The translations under genes and the position numbers were made by a program. The notes under the pieces were generated by a model. The model saw nothing but the letters and a program-made list of their open reading frames with translations. It did not search any database and had not been told where the DNA came from. From contig OW285196.1 of NCBI GenBank assembly GCA_935421135.1, positions 11,405,001 through 11,469,000 on the forward strand: a stretch of DNA of 64,000 bases. The letters are read 5' to 3'. The stretch is from Bugulina stolonifera (lineage: Eukaryota > Bryozoa > Gymnolaemata > Cheilostomatida > Bugulidae). Position 1 is the first letter of the stretch, and each line of letters begins with the position of its first letter. This document shows positions 24,801 to 38,400 of this stretch, piece after piece.

Positions 24801-27264
24801 CAGTTTATTTTGAAAACCGAAAGCCTGGTATTGCTATTCACAAATTTAGTGGGGTAATTAGCCCTCCCCCTCTCAAGCACTCTGGATGAAAATCTTAGAA
24901 ACCTATTTTGAATAACAGGGAAGAGGCTTGTGATTTAAACATGGGCCAGAAACTTTATATTCGGTCAAGGGATTTTGAGTTAGAATTTTACTACCAGAAG
25001 TTTTGTACATCAGCATTGCAAGATGCACTAGTGTAAGGCAGGCTAACTTGGTTCAGTGCAGTGCTCAATTTTTGCACTATATTTTTGAGAGACTGGCTGC
25101 TGAACAGTACCAGATGGCAAGGTGGCTTCCCATGTGCTGAAGTACGTCAATAAGCACATATTAAGCTTCAAAGTGATGAAGTGTAGGTGTCAGCTTAGGG
25201 TAGGTAATGCATTAAGAGTTGGTCCATAAAATAACCCCTAAGGCTTCAAAGGATAGCACACTCTGAGCTAGAATACTCTCTCAGACTCTGTCCACTTTGA
25301 ACTATTGCGTTGGCTCAATTCTCTAGGATATCTGGGGCTGTGAACGGCGGCCAGAGTATCAACCATAGTAAATAGCATTTTGTTTACGATTTAATTCTCT
25401 GCCAGTAAAATAACATAACTAGTGTAATGTCACTGCTAATGTCTCTCTATTTAGACTATTAAGAACTCGATCTCAACGCCTCCTGTGACACCTCAATCAA
25501 TCTAAACTAAAGGATGTGCGTATGTACTGCGATTTGCAAGGGGTGATGATAGTCATCTGTTGTAATGAATGCTGTACCCAATTCTAATTACAATGAAACA
25601 AAATTTATTTTAGAAATATTTATGCACATGTAGGTTTGACGTTGGCTTTATAACAGACGAGTTTGATGCATCACTGATTAGAATGAAAAGGTTATTTTGC
25701 TGGAATCATGAAGATATAATTTATAAATCTCAAGAAGTTGGTGGAAGAGCTAAACTTGGTTCAACTAATAAAGCATCGGCGCTTCTGACGCCACAAGGTA
25801 ACATCAGTTTCCAATACACTGACCCTGACCTGACTCTGAATAGATAACACTGGCACTGGTTGTTGTCCATATAGTGATATGACTAGCGACTATGTAGAAC
25901 TTGAAGATAGTCTCAATTAAAATAAAAATTGTCAAATTCTATGTTACCGTTTGATATTTGGACAGACTATCGCCAGCTTCTCACTCAGTAATTTTTTAGA
26001 CTCTGATGACTGTATGAAAACTACATGTATTAGTCTTTACATTGTGCCAGGGTTTACATTATGACTAGTTTTCACATCAACATTTACCATTGATACATTG
26101 AGGCATTGAGATAATTATTTCTCAATAGTATTTTTTGGTATAATGTTTAGGTTTTTGAATTCTACTTTTTTTACACAATTAATAATAATAGTACTAAACA
26201 AGCATTGATAAAATAGGCTTGCCAATTATCCTTAATTTCGCAGGGAAGCACCTAGCACCCACCCTTGATTTACATGTAGACATCTAAATTGCACACTCTT
26301 ACAAAAGGGCTGAATATCCCTGACAGTAGTATAGTCAGTGCACATCTCTAAATAGACATGCACTCGTTGATCCCTGTTTTCAGCCAATCACAGACCATTA
26401 TTTCCTATTTCAACCAATCACAAGAGAGCTCGGCATGGCTTGTGTGACTCAAAATACGTTTTTCTGATTTATTAAAGGAATCATGAAGCTACTCGCACCG
26501 GAAGCAAATCTCGGAGAGCAACTTCTTTACGAGGCATTTAACGAGACATGGTGGAGCAATTCAGACGTTGATGATGTTGACTTCTGGGATGAGGTGCGTA
26601 CAGATAATTCATGTTATCATTTTAACTCATCTCAAGTAGCTCGCCCATGGAATGACGATTTTGGGTATCTCGCTTGCACTGAGTTTTAGAATAGGAAACC
26701 TGCATAAGGGCTTGCAGAACCTCTTTGATAACAATAATACACACTGTACTTGTAGCATCTCAGAAACATACTACAAGGTTTTGTTATCACTAATTTACAC
26801 TAAAAGATCACTCAGCACAATTTGAACAAGCTAGCTGATCGCGATATTATTTAGCAATATTATAATGGAAAACATAGTGACGTTACGCTGCAGACACCCA
26901 GTGAAGACTTAAGTCAACACTGCTAATTAAAAGGAAGCTGAGTCTATGTTACCTAATTACTAACAGTTATTATACATTTGTAATAATAAATTATTTCCTT
27001 TTTGTTCAATAGGTAAAGCAATTCCAATCAACTAACTCGATAGTCCATGATCAGTGTAAAGCTCAAGTCTTAAATCGTGGGAAAACAGTTACTATACCAG
27101 CGAACAAATGGAGTCCAACTATTAAACTAGATAAAACACTATGTACATTTATAACTATGGAGCAGACACGGTTAATGCAGCATCTTGCCTACTACGCTAT
27201 TGGAAATTCGTATGACCCTGTAGCCACCATCTCATCTCCTTCAGATAAACTGTTACAAGACTAG
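21832..27264 (+). CDS. Galactose 3-O-sulfotransferase-like protein B
   Basis: Complete gene in eight exons: 21832-21902, 23131-23238, 23690-23775, 24005-24186, 24564-24745, 25634-25797, 26478-26593 and 27013-27264. Phases 2, 2, 1, 0, 2, 1, 0 all agree, giving 386 aa. The N terminus MRIAGSK is followed by a membrane anchor (residues about 8-23), the type II topology of Golgi sulfotransferases. The PAPS 5'-phosphosulfate loop is KTEKTGSTTL (residues 45-54) and the 3'-phosphate segment is LVRDAVSWFHSA (127-138, with R129 and S137). Then follow an HHARYNES motif (105-112), EFDASLIRMKRLFCWN and DFWDE. The family transfers sulfate to the 3-OH of galactose. Gene A upstream shares motifs and intron positions, pointing to tandem duplication. 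The second exon uses a weak acceptor (TTTAAGAAAG) and the non-consensus donor GTGCGT. Confidence 0.87.
22110..22315. repeat. Inverted-repeat element with a tRNA-like core
   Basis: Arms of about 45 bp (TAGCGAAAAATTTGTCTCTG and AGCAGTCAGAGACTTGC, mirrored at 22270-22315) enclose sequence that, on the minus strand, carries the B-box-like GGTTCAAACCCC and the phrase TTAGGTGCCGTAGAGGC. A related core recurs at 38780-38885. It sits in the first intron of sulfotransferase B. Confidence 0.7.
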
Positions 27265-27467
27265 TTTTAGGTCAGCTTTAAGCGCATACAAACTATATCT
27301 TTATAGGAAATTTTTTTATTTTAATAATTATATATTTTATTTTTGCAGTTACATGCATGTTCAATCAAAAGTTTTTCTCTTTTATCCCAACAATGTAGTA
27401 GCAAAGAGAATACAACTTCTCAATATCTGCATGTAACTGCATATTGTACATGTATGATAATAATTTA

Positions 27468-28017
27468 ATGCTTAGGCCACACTGACGCGAATTTTCTTGC
27501 GAGTAGCAAATTTTGGCCAAAGGCGAATTCGCAAATCGCAAATTTTGTGCGAATTCGCGCAAAATTAGCGATTTCGCACTCGCTGATCTCAATCAGCTAA
27601 TTCGCAACTCGCTAATTTGTAATTGGCCAATTTTTACTTGTCACGTGTTCAGAGCCATGGATTTTCAATCAATCATGAGTTTAAATTATTATATTAAAAT
27701 ATTTATTTGAACTGATGAATAAAATAATTACTTCCGTTCGCAAGAATTGTGTAAAACGAATGAAAGTAAGAATAAAATAATTATTTTATTTTATTCTATT
27801 TTAATTATAATTTTATTTTACATTTTTCGGAGTTCTAGTTCTGCAGTGAATGAGAAACGTGACCGGGGATAATAATTTTTGATCCCTCATTGGGTGAAAT
27901 CAATGCGAATTCGCTTATAGCTTTTGCAGTGTGGCACTCTCGATTATAATTTGCGACTTCGCCTTTGGCCAAAATTCGCTATTCGCAAGAAAATTCGCGT
28001 CAGTGTGGCCTAAGCAT
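27468..28017. mobile_element. TA-flanked MITE with long terminal inverted repeats
   Basis: 550-bp element with near-identical inverted ends of about 70 bp (ATGCTTAGGCCACACTGACG, then CGAATTTTCTTGCGA, then TTTTGGCCAAAGGCGAA). It is flanked by TA on both sides, as for Tc1/mariner-type elements. The interior is packed with GCGAATTCGC-like short palindromes. It starts about 200 bp after the stop of sulfotransferase B. The 75- and 65-codon open frames across the arms are by-products of the repeat. Confidence 0.85.
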
Positions 28018-28546
28018 TACTGTTTATTATGAAAAAGGGAAGACAACTTTTCAGTACCTACATTGTGCATGACTAGAACTATTAATAATAATATGTAATC
28101 ATGAGTTATGGAAGAGAGAAGGCAACTTCTAAATACCTCAGTACATGTAGATTTAGCTGTGTATTGTTTTAGATTACAGAGCTCAAGGGTTTATTTTTCA
28201 TGTTGACCAATCCGCTGATAAAACAATGTTTTTATTTGAATTAAATCTTAGAGTATTTTATTATTTTGTACATGTATACAGATGTAAGCAATGCAATTGT
28301 TATGCAACGACTATGACATAATATTATATTATGGTATTTTAAACTATTTTTATTGGCTGTTCTATTAGCACTTCACTGTGATCATTGCATCTAAGTGGAA
28401 GATGTGATTACGCTGCCTTCTCCCCCAAGAGAGTAAATTATATAATAATATATTAAAGCAATATTTTCAAACTTAAATTTCGGAGTGTTAGTCATGACTA
28501 TATATGATGTTTTGTTTCAATGACTATCAAAACTAAATCTATATAT
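28018..28546. other. Spacer, no gene seen
   Basis: A+T-rich; nothing recognised. Confidence 0.45.
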
Positions 28547-29209
28547 TGTAATGGTTTCTGTGGTTTGGTGCGGTCGTCCTTGGACGACTATCGACCCAGA
28601 AATGAAGTGCCTATGAGTGGTAATAGGACTTCGCATTACATGAAAGATCGAGCGGTCTCAGTAGCCCAAATACTACCAAAGACGACCCATCTGATCTCAA
28701 GTTCGACCTTCAGACTATACAATGAAAGAGAGTGATTCGACCTAGTAGGCAGTTCGCAAGGCGAATGACCTGGCAAAAGGAAATGAAAGTCTCTGTATCA
28801 AGTATAGATGTGTCTTTATTGAAAGCCAAGTGAAGACTGAGACAATGAACAGTAAAACAGTGCCCTCTATATAGTATAAGGACTTCCGGCCGACCACACG
28901 TCGGGAAAAGACGACGTGTGGTCGTCCGGAAGTTGCGCAACAAGATGGTCGCCGGAAGCCCGACGGCCGACCCAAAATAGGTCGGGTTCTACAAAAGTTG
29001 CTTATAATGGTCCAATTCATGTACAAAATGAATATTAATGGATTCTGAGAGGTCGGGCCTCTGTACATGGGTATAAAAGGCATTAAAAGACTTAGATATA
29101 ATCATATAATCATATACAACAATATAGAAGTAAAGTACAAGCAGATATATACATGTATGCACACAATGATGAGTGTCAGATGTAAGATACGACTGGGCCT
29201 ACCATCACA
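28547..29209 (-). mobile_element. Solo LTR, 663-bp family, copy 1
   Basis: Starts TGTAATGG and ends CCATCACA, near-perfect short inverted ends, flanked by ATAT on both sides (28543-28546 and 29210-29213). In minus-strand orientation the order is U3, a TATA-like ACTATATAG (about 28868-28876), AATAAA (28815-28820) and U5. Nearly identical to the copies at 32014-32676 and 53480-54142, all exactly 663 bp. No internal coding region. Confidence 0.88.
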
Positions 29210-32013
29210 ATATTATTGTATACAATGTAAATATAAATATACTACGTATAGGAGAATGATGGGTAAAAGAGAGAAGACAACTTTCCATTGCAAGCAACGT
29301 CATTTGCATGTTTTTTAACTCATCAGTCAATACCCATTACATCTAATTATTTTATAAAAATATGGACCTTTAGTATTTCTATAATTACATGTAAACAGAA
29401 TAACTATTTGAAGCAAACTTGTACATTGTATAGTTAGTTGTGATTTGTGAATAGCACTGAAACTTGTTTACATTTCCATGTAATATTAATAATTATTCTA
29501 TTATTTGTCAAATTATTCAGCAAGCGCTCTAACCTATTAAAGGGTGCTTTACCATCTCTCTATTTTATTCCCATCTTCTGCACCTCTCCTTATTACATTA
29601 TGTGGGGTGAGTTTGAGTCTTTGGAATGAAGCTAAGGCTATGTTGTAAGCTTTACAGGCCGCCATACACATATTCTTGGTAGATAATCGCTGTAGTTATT
29701 AACATAGATATACAACGTAGTAGTCGTGGTAATGTTGTATACATGTATTAATACTGTGTAGTGTGCCTGTCTACACTTTTACAGGACATACATAGCAATG
29801 GAAGTGTCAAATGGCTAGCAGATGCTTTTTGAAGACTTTTGAAATATATAACATATAATAGTACTGTCAGATGCCACTCTGAACATAAACATTGTTACAT
29901 AGATACATGTACATATCAGCAAATTACAGCAAAACACAGCCATTATATTATTAGTACAGTGTTGTTTACACATGAATAGACTTAGTTCTTGGCTGTCAAT
30001 AATAACAGCTCCAGCCACAACATTTTTAATTGCTATTGATAGATGCCAATCTAACAGATGGATGTTTATATATATATATTATCAGCCAATCAGCACAGCA
30101 TATCCACTAATTAGCATGACTGATACTATACACTAATAGACTTAATTCTTAACTATCATAATAACAACAACTCCAGCCACAACATTTTTAATTGCTATAC
30201 TCTATATACACTGTATATATTGATAGAAGTTGGAACCCATACACAAACTTATGGATACCAGGATAACTTATTCATATTCAATTATCAGCAGATAGACATT
30301 GAATAATATTAATACTAATCTTTCCTTATGATGTGTCCAAAGATAACACAGATATACAATAAATAACATGAATATTAATTAGAATCCAGGCACAGCATAA
30401 TTACCTACAACATCCCTTTCGTTTATATATTGTAGGATACATACACATATAGATATACATGTATATGCAGTGATCATGTATGAGCGTATGAGATTGAATT
30501 TTGCCCAATACCACTTTTGATAACTAGAAATAGCCTAAATAACGAGTAGATTATGTAAGTTTGGAACCCAGGCCTAATACACCCATCTGCCTGGTGAACA
30601 AGATATGTCATTTGATAAGCAGAAAATAATTGCTACAATGAGGCGTAAACAGTAATTAAATAACCATAAATTAGAAATCTTATGCAGACAGTGTATTTAT
30701 TGTAGGTAATCACATGAATTGGAAGAAAGCCGCTCCCAATGCGCAATAAAAGTTTGGAAAAGATCAAGTCCTAAAGATGACCATTGCTGACATAAACAAA
30801 CAAACAAGACAAACAAACAAACAACACATAACAATGACTAACAGATTACAACACATTACATCACTAAGGATTCTGTATACTGGGATAGATGGCCATGGGT
30901 AACATAAACAAACAAACAAGACAGGAATACATCCTCCTATAAGATCGATTGTTGCTGACATGGAATCCCAATTAGAGGAGGATATAAGGAGGCGCATCCC
31001 AAGGCTGAGACAGAGAAAGGGGGAGAGGAGCATCTCAGGAGGACAGAAGAACCTACAACATGGAACAATAAGGATCTCTCTACTCTGCTATAAGTAAGTC
31101 AGAATGTTATATTATTTTTTCCTGAATATTGGAAGTGACTCCTCTCTCACACACACAGACGGAGATACTGTAAGTTATTATACACTTTTATATTTTTTTT
31201 TACTATAAGTATTGGATTTTTTTTATCGAGGATAATTATATCCCTGCTCTCTGAAAGGACTATTTTTGCGATTTGAAATATTGTTGAATTTTTGGGAAGA
31301 ACCCAATCAGACAGATTATTATTGAATGATAATTATACCAGTCCCAATAATTGGTTGACACTGTTCTTGGTTTTCGATCGCACATGTTGGATTCATAATT
31401 TTATATTTTGAGGAACTGATTGCATTTTGATTGATTGATAAATATATATCAGTATTGTCAGACATAACATTGACACACAGAATTGATTGATTGGTTGATA
31501 AACCCTTACCTGAATTATTGTACAGTACCAGAGATTGTCTGTACGGACCTTGATTGTCCTATTGTATGTCCCGATTTGTCAGTAGACTTGTTATAAATTT
31601 CCACAGGGGAGATAGTCCCAATTTGTCACTCGAGTTTCATTTCTAAAATAGCGAGTGATTAATATTATATGTCACATAATTGACATATCATAATTGGAAT
31701 CATAATTGAGTGCATATTGTCTTGAGTGCTACCATTACCATAATTGAACCACACGCACATACACAGAACCATTATTCATTGCCATTGGGCGAATATTGAA
31801 TTGAGTACAGGAGGTTATAGAATTTCAGATTATGGATCGAAATTATTCATAGGGAGAAGTTATCCCCTCTATCACGATTATCAGAATTGGCAGATATCCA
31901 ATTGAATAGATTGCATGAGCACAGAAGTTATCTTCTCTATATAGAGTTGAACAGGAGAAGACAACTACAAATTACAGTCATTTACTCCACAGATTACACA
32001 AATCAAGTTATAC
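29210..32013. other. Gene-poor spacer between two solo LTRs
   Basis: CAAACAAACAAA runs at 30787-30825 and 30903-30922 (a duplicated block). A plus-strand frame at 30960-31097 encodes MESQLEEDIRRRIPRLRQRK and 25 more residues, ending at a stop that overlaps a GTAAGT donor. It is purine-rich and unmatched by any other exon, so I do not call it a gene. Confidence 0.4.
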
Positions 32014-32676
32014 TGTAATGGTTTCTGTGATTTGGTGCGGTCGTCCTTGGACGACTACCGACTCAGAATTGAAGTGCCTATGAGTGGTGCTAGGCCTTCG
32101 CATTACATGAAAGAACGAGCGGTCTCAGTAGCCCAAAAACTACCAGAGACGACCCATCTGGTCCCAAGTCTGACCTTCAGACTATACGTTGAAAGAGAGT
32201 GATCCGAATTAGTAGGCAGTTCGCTAAGCGAATGACCTGACAAAAGGAAGTGAAAGTCTCTGTATCAAGTATAGATGTGTCTTTATTGAAAGCCAAGTGA
32301 AGACTGAGACAATGAACAGTGAAACAATGCCCTTTATATAGTATAAGGACTTCCGCCCGACGTAGTGTCGGGAAAAGACGACATAAGGTCGTCCGGAAGT
32401 TGCGCAACAACATGGCCGCCGGAAGCCCGACGGCCGACCCAAAATAGGTCGGGTTCTACAAAAGTTGCTTATAATGGTCCAATTCATGTACAAAATGAAT
32501 ATCAAGCGATTCTGAGAGGTCGGGCCTCTGTACGGGTATAAAAGGCATTAAAAGACTTAATAATAATCATACAAGTATATACAATAATATAGGAGTAAAG
32601 TACAAGCAGATATATACATGCATGTGCACACAAGAATGAGTGTCAGGTGTAAGAGACGACTGTGCGTACCATTACA
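32014..32676 (-). mobile_element. Solo LTR, 663-bp family, copy 2
   Basis: TGTAATGG...CCATTACA, a perfect 8-bp inverted end, flanked by ATAC on both sides. Same strand as copy 1 only 2.8 kb away, but each has its own matched duplication (ATAT versus ATAC), so they are two insertions and not the ends of one provirus. Confidence 0.9.
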
Positions 32677-33071
32677 ATACATCCAAAAATAACTCATTCA
32701 TTCATATTACATTCAATTCACATACTACTTATTATAATTAATATATATATCACATCGAATATAGTCATTACATGACATATAGATCATCATTATATACATT
32801 CACAACAATTTCTTCTTATTGCGTCATTGTTTAATCTCTTTCAAAATTCCCTCGTGGCAGTACATCCAAGGTATCACTTGTATATCATACTACGTACACC
32901 AGCTAATAGTGTCTACGCTACATAGACACTGAAGTTATTAGTAGTCTGTACAATCGTCATGCTCTGTGCACTGCTCAGCATTAGACTTAAAAATGCTTTG
33001 GAGCAAATAATCATATTAGCATCATAGCATAGCATCAGTGTCAGTTCTGGATCTCGGAAATTGATACATAC

Positions 33072-33310
33072 CGTGTCCTCTATACTCTGCTTTTTTTGCT
33101 AGTACTGCTGTCAGCTGGCCATGTTTAATTGAATAATTAGTTATCTACATGTATATTAATTTCGGGAATCGTGCATTGTAACAAAAGTTGTCCTCACCTA
33201 TCAGTGGTAAGTAATAGAGAGAAGGCAAATCCAAAATGAATCAATGCACTTACTTCGTCCTTGACACCGCTTAAGAACTGGGTTGTATCGCGTCGCTTAG
33301 TCAGCTCTAT
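33072..33310 (-). CDS. Two exon-like segments of an unrecognised gene (tentative)
   Basis: An upstream segment ending at 33254 (GACGAA|GTAAGT) encodes IELTKRRDTTQFLSGVKDE; its start is unclear (about 33310). A second at 33072-33114 (CCAG acceptor, GTATGT donor) encodes LTAVLAKKAEYRGH in the matching phase 0. Joined, they give a charged helical stretch. No further exon was found to the left, where a repeat-rich region begins. Family unknown. Confidence 0.3.
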
Positions 33311-35487
33311 ACGTTTTAACTTGGTTGAAAATTTGGTATTAATTTAAGCAGTTAAAAATAGTTTAGTCAAAATAAAGAATTGAAATAATTTTGTGTTTTT
33401 ACATTACTGAAAAAACCAAGTACACTTGACGGAAGAGTCTTTTATAGCGGATTTATATATTAGCTTGAGCACCAATGTAAATATTTGTGTATTATGTTGG
33501 GCGGTTAAAAAGGTGGTACCTGTACAGCAATGACTACAAATCTTAGGCGCTTCCGCCAGGTAGTTAATCAACACAACAATGTTTTGGCTTTCAGTTTAAC
33601 TTTTTATAATGTAAACAAACAAAAATCGCATACACTAGAATATCATATGGTAAATTGATTGTAAATGTTCTAGTACACACCAAGTGTTAAGGATTGTAAA
33701 TAGTTAGGATGAATTAACATGACCAATAATTTAGTTAACTGTGGCGCACCTGCACATATTATAATCTACCCGCCCCAGTGTCCAATTGAATTTTAATTTA
33801 TTTATAAATAATAATTATAATATAATTATTTTTTATTAAGTAATAATAGTGAAATGAAAAATATAAATACTTTTTTTACTAAAACTATGAATTAATGATA
33901 AAATAAATAGATATATTAATAATTATTGTTATTAATGCTATTTTATATTTGTTTATATGATAATTAATATATTATCATTATCATAGATGAAATGATATTC
34001 AAATTTTAGATCTATTTCAAAAAATATGATGGTAAGATTTAAATTTATTTGCATTGAAATCTATAAAATTTCCGTATCTCATTCTTATTCTTAACATTGT
34101 GATGATGTTAGTTAAAGTTCAGATGTGTTTTAATATAAAATAAACTTTACACTGTAGGCTATGTAATAATACTTAGTGCGTACGTTTACTGTGCACTTGT
34201 TGTACAAATAAGTTTAATGTATGTCTGTCAAGCCTCGAGACCTTTAATTGGAGAAAAGTTGATACCTTCAGTTCATTAGTTTATAGTTTGTTATATTATT
34301 TCACTACCAGTTTCTCTGTTTTAAGTTTCCAAGATGTCCTAATCAGAAAACTCTGCAGATAGATATTAACTAGTTACTAAGCAACTGGATAATTCAAATC
34401 TAATTGCGGAAAATTGCACTAGCAATATCAAGAAGGTACACGCTTGCTGTCTGTCTAGGCCTACCTGCTAGGGATGAGGTTGGGTACTTTTTTGCACCCT
34501 CACTTCTCACACCACTCATATGAAAGCCATGCTGATTCTATAGCCCAGGCAAATGAGGAAATGGAAATTTTGACTGATCGATTTTTTGTTAGACTATTCT
34601 TCACCTGCACACTGCTAAAGTTGTGTCAATAGTTCTCTCCTGTTGCTATGAACGCGTTTGCTTATTAACATGACTTGGGCAATAAGAGTCATAGTCTTCT
34701 AAATCGGCAAGTCGGACCACTTGAACCTCAGCCTATTAATAGGCTAGTGTTCTTCTTTCTCTGCTAATTTCACTAATCATGCTTTTGGGGCAGTAGTCCT
34801 AAATGTTACAGATTTTAATCATTGTTCTTACCTACTTGTATATCTTTGTTGTCAAGGTCTATTTTACCAGATCTGATATGTTGAAATATCTTCTCCCTCG
34901 TTCCAGTTTTTATTGCACCTCACAATTATCCAAGAATCATTTTCTTTTTCGATAATGAATAATAAAACAAGACACACATTCTTCATAGTTTTGATTTACT
35001 CCTAATATTTCAATGCTTTTCCAAGCATCATCATCAGGGGATAAATGAAGTTACAAAAAATTAGCTTTATCCTCTAATGATAATGCATGAACAAGCATTG
35101 AAATATTAGGAGTAAATCAAAGCTAAAAAAAAGCGTCTTGCTTTATGATTTATTATCAAAATATTAGCTCACACCAACATTTTCTTTTTTGCACATAAAA
35201 GATAGCTTATACAATGTATCTGTAATGTGTTATAATTACTATTTAATTATAAATAAAACATACCCATTGCATCTCAAATTATTTAATCGTTTTAAGAATT
35301 ATTCAGTCTGTGAAATAGATTAATAACCCATGTTTTGATACGTTCGTGTGGTTTTCTAGATGATTATTGTGTCACGTTGATGCAGATGACACTCAAGATT
35401 ACAATGGAGATTATTTAAAGAATAAAGTATATTTTGGTAAACAATAATTTTATCAGAGTTCCTCGCTTCTCACTATCAACATCAATT
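33311..35487. other. A+T-rich spacer upstream of the PP2C gene
   Basis: Very A+T-rich between 33780 and 34010. It contains the foldback at 34958-35155 and otherwise nothing supported. The PP2C promoter should lie in the last few hundred bases, but no clear element was seen. Confidence 0.45.
34958..35155. repeat. Foldback element with perfect 28-bp arms
   Basis: Arms 34991-35018 and 35093-35120 (TTGATTTACTCCTAAT then ATTTCAATGCTT) are perfect reverse complements over 28 bp, separated by 74 bp. Imperfect pairing extends inward (AAGCATCATCATCAGGGGAT) and outward (ATAAAACAAGAC). Confidence 0.9.
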
Positions 35488-38400
35488 ATGGGTCAAACAC
35501 TGAGTGAGCCAATCACAACCAAACAGACGTCAGTTAGTTCTAACAGGTAGAATGTAATATTGTACCCTACTCCTCTCTACTGCTAGTATGCTCTGTGTGA
35601 GCTTAATAGTAATAATAATTGTTTTATATTTTGATGACAGAAGTAACTCATAATTGTTTTTGATATCCTATCCTGTAGTAATGTGCTCTACAGGAACTTG
35701 TATTTATTATTTGTTGCCATTACTGGTTGTCCCTACAATCCTACTGAGCCCTGTTTCATAACAGTAGGGCGATGTCAAATTCGCTACGTTCTTGTATCCA
35801 ATTTGTGAACAGCATGGAATAGTCTATTACATTATAATACATCAATAAGGTGCATTTATTGTTTGGTTTTTGCTGTGTGTAACTCGTGTAGTTCATATGA
35901 TTTCCCGCTCACTTTGTGTTGTTACTCTCTATACTTAGTCTGCTGAGAGTAGCTGTAAGCTGTATGCAGGGATGGAGAATTAACATGGAGGATGCCCATA
36001 CCCATCTCCTCGCTCTTCCTGGTGATCCGACGGCTGCCTTCTTTGCTGTCTTCGACGGTCATGGAGGTTCAGCCATGGCGCAATATGCTAGTCATAATCT
36101 GCACAAGAAATTAGTTCAACAGTCACATTATGGTAGGTTGTTTCATCATAGCCGAGTGTTAGAAGTTTATTCAACTGCTTCTTTTATTCAGCTATTCACT
36201 ACTCTGTCATTTCTTATAGTTTTTGAAGATATTGTCGCAGCTATTTTCGCAAACATCTATGATTCATCACAGATGACTCAGCACTGAAGTATGTTCTAAA
36301 AGCACTTAGTTGGAATAGTTGCTGTACTGTTCTGTTTGTAGCACGAGGGGATTATGAGTCAGCTATGAGACAGGCTTATCTTCAGCTAGACCGAGATATG
36401 GCAACAGGTAAGTTAACACAACCATTTGTATAGCTACATAGCTACATGCGGTGTATCTAGAAGCATGTCTCGGACCATGCACAGTACCCTTTGGTTGTAA
36501 CAAACACGTATGTTATAGCTGATGCCCAATGACTATGTGCACACCTGTTAGTTTCTAATAATCAAAACAATGTATAATGCTGTGATATAATAACCATCGT
36601 AAACATCATTGTATAGTCTTGTTACTTTTCTCTTAGATATCCACTTACGGGAGGATGCGTCTGGGACTACGGCTGTCAGTGTGCTCGTTAAAAACGGCAA
36701 AATGTTCTGTGTAAGTTGAATAATATTGTCTACATGGTAAGAGTGAACATGTCACCTGTATGGAAATGGGTGGGCCCTTGCTATATTGTTTGTAAAGTTG
36801 ATTCTGAATTAATTACCAGGTTGTCTACTTGCTCTAACAATGATATGAGCTGAGTCTACATCTACTCTCAAATAATTGTTATGAAAACAATTTCTGATCA
36901 TAGAATTACAGCGTTGAAGGAATTGGGACTAGATGGTATGCATTCTTGCTGGTCATAACTATGTTAAACCATTCTCTTACTTTGCTTTGCTATAAAGTAC
37001 TGCTTTCCATAATGCCGACGCCGTCCTGAGTTCCATGAAAGCTTTCAGGTGGCATAGGATAGCCTTGGAGTCTCAATATCACTGAGAGAATACATTGTAC
37101 TAGTAGTATAACTTAGTACATATTAGTTCACTGTACCCATCTCTTATTGTGCACTAATGTAAACTTGTATTCTATCCACAGGCTAATGTAGGTGACTCTC
37201 GTGCAATAGCCAGTGTTGACGGGGCAGTTCAACAGCTCAGCTATGACCATAAACCTAACAATGAGCTGGAGACTAAGAGAATAGTGGCAGCAGGTGGCTG
37301 GGTTGAATACAACAGGGTCAATGGTCAGTTTCTACCCTTCATCACTGTTCACTCCTACTGATTGGGGTCATACCGTGGCTATTATTTCCTCCTTGAATGC
37401 GTCTCATAGTTATATCAGTTATCAGTTATATATTGCTGGCTGTCTGTAGAATTTGGGGGTATCTATTCATAACCCAAGCTCTACAGGAAATCACCTGCAT
37501 ACTCAGCACTTCCATGTAGGCCTAGAGCCAAGGCTAATGTTACAACTCATTGCCAAAGCGCTTCACCCTCTGTGACATCTAGTGCAGTTCATCTTCAATC
37601 TGGCTGCAATTGTTGAACTGGGCTTCAGGCCATTAGCACTTCTTCATCGTTTTATTCTGTTCAAAGCATGTTTTATTGATATTTTAATCTATCTAGCATT
37701 AATAATAGTTATTATATTTATGTACCATTTGCTATAGTTTAACAAACATACTGTTATTATATTGATTGTTTTATTTTTAGGAAATCTTGCTTTATCAAGG
37801 GCACTTGGAGATTTCATATTTAAAAAGAATGATAGAAAAACACCTGAAGAACAAATAGTCACAGGTAAATAAACTTGCATAACTAGTGGATAATGTTGTG
37901 TCTCTACTTCTATCGAATGTGTGAAATTGGAAAAACTAGCTATGCTGTGCATATACCCTGCTATGGTTTATAAACTGTTATAATACAAGCTGCATACATA
38001 TCTGAGTTGGGTGTAGTTAATATGTGTCATTTTGATTAGGTGTATATAGCATAGTGTCTGCATGTATGTCCTGTCCACAGTTATTTAAATTAATTCTAAG
38101 ACAACATACTTTAGGGATGTTTAACCTTCAAAGTATGGAATATTTTATCTGTCAAGTTTTCCTCATAGACCTAGCTTAGTTACACCTTCTGGCTTCCTTC
38201 TTTATCTTATATAACAATAGGAATCTCATTTTAACCAACCCAACTTGCTTCTTTCTATGTGTAGCTTTCCCTGATATAATAACAAGGCAGATAACTCCTG
38301 GTCACGAGTTTATTTTGCTGGCGTGTGATGGTATATGGGACGTCATGTCTAACCAGGAAGTATTACAGTTTGTGCGTACCAGAATAGCACAACGTACTGA

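Noticed and set aside
28710..29083. Minus-strand frames of 77 to 113 codons, also in the LTR copies at 32.2, 53.7 and 4.9 kb
   Set aside because: They recur only inside LTR copies and differ by frameshifts between copies; LTRs carry no protein here.
28547..32676. A 4.1-kb LTR retrotransposon bounded by two same-strand LTRs
   Set aside because: Each LTR has its own matched target duplication (ATAT and ATAC), and the sequence between shows no retroelement coding or priming site.
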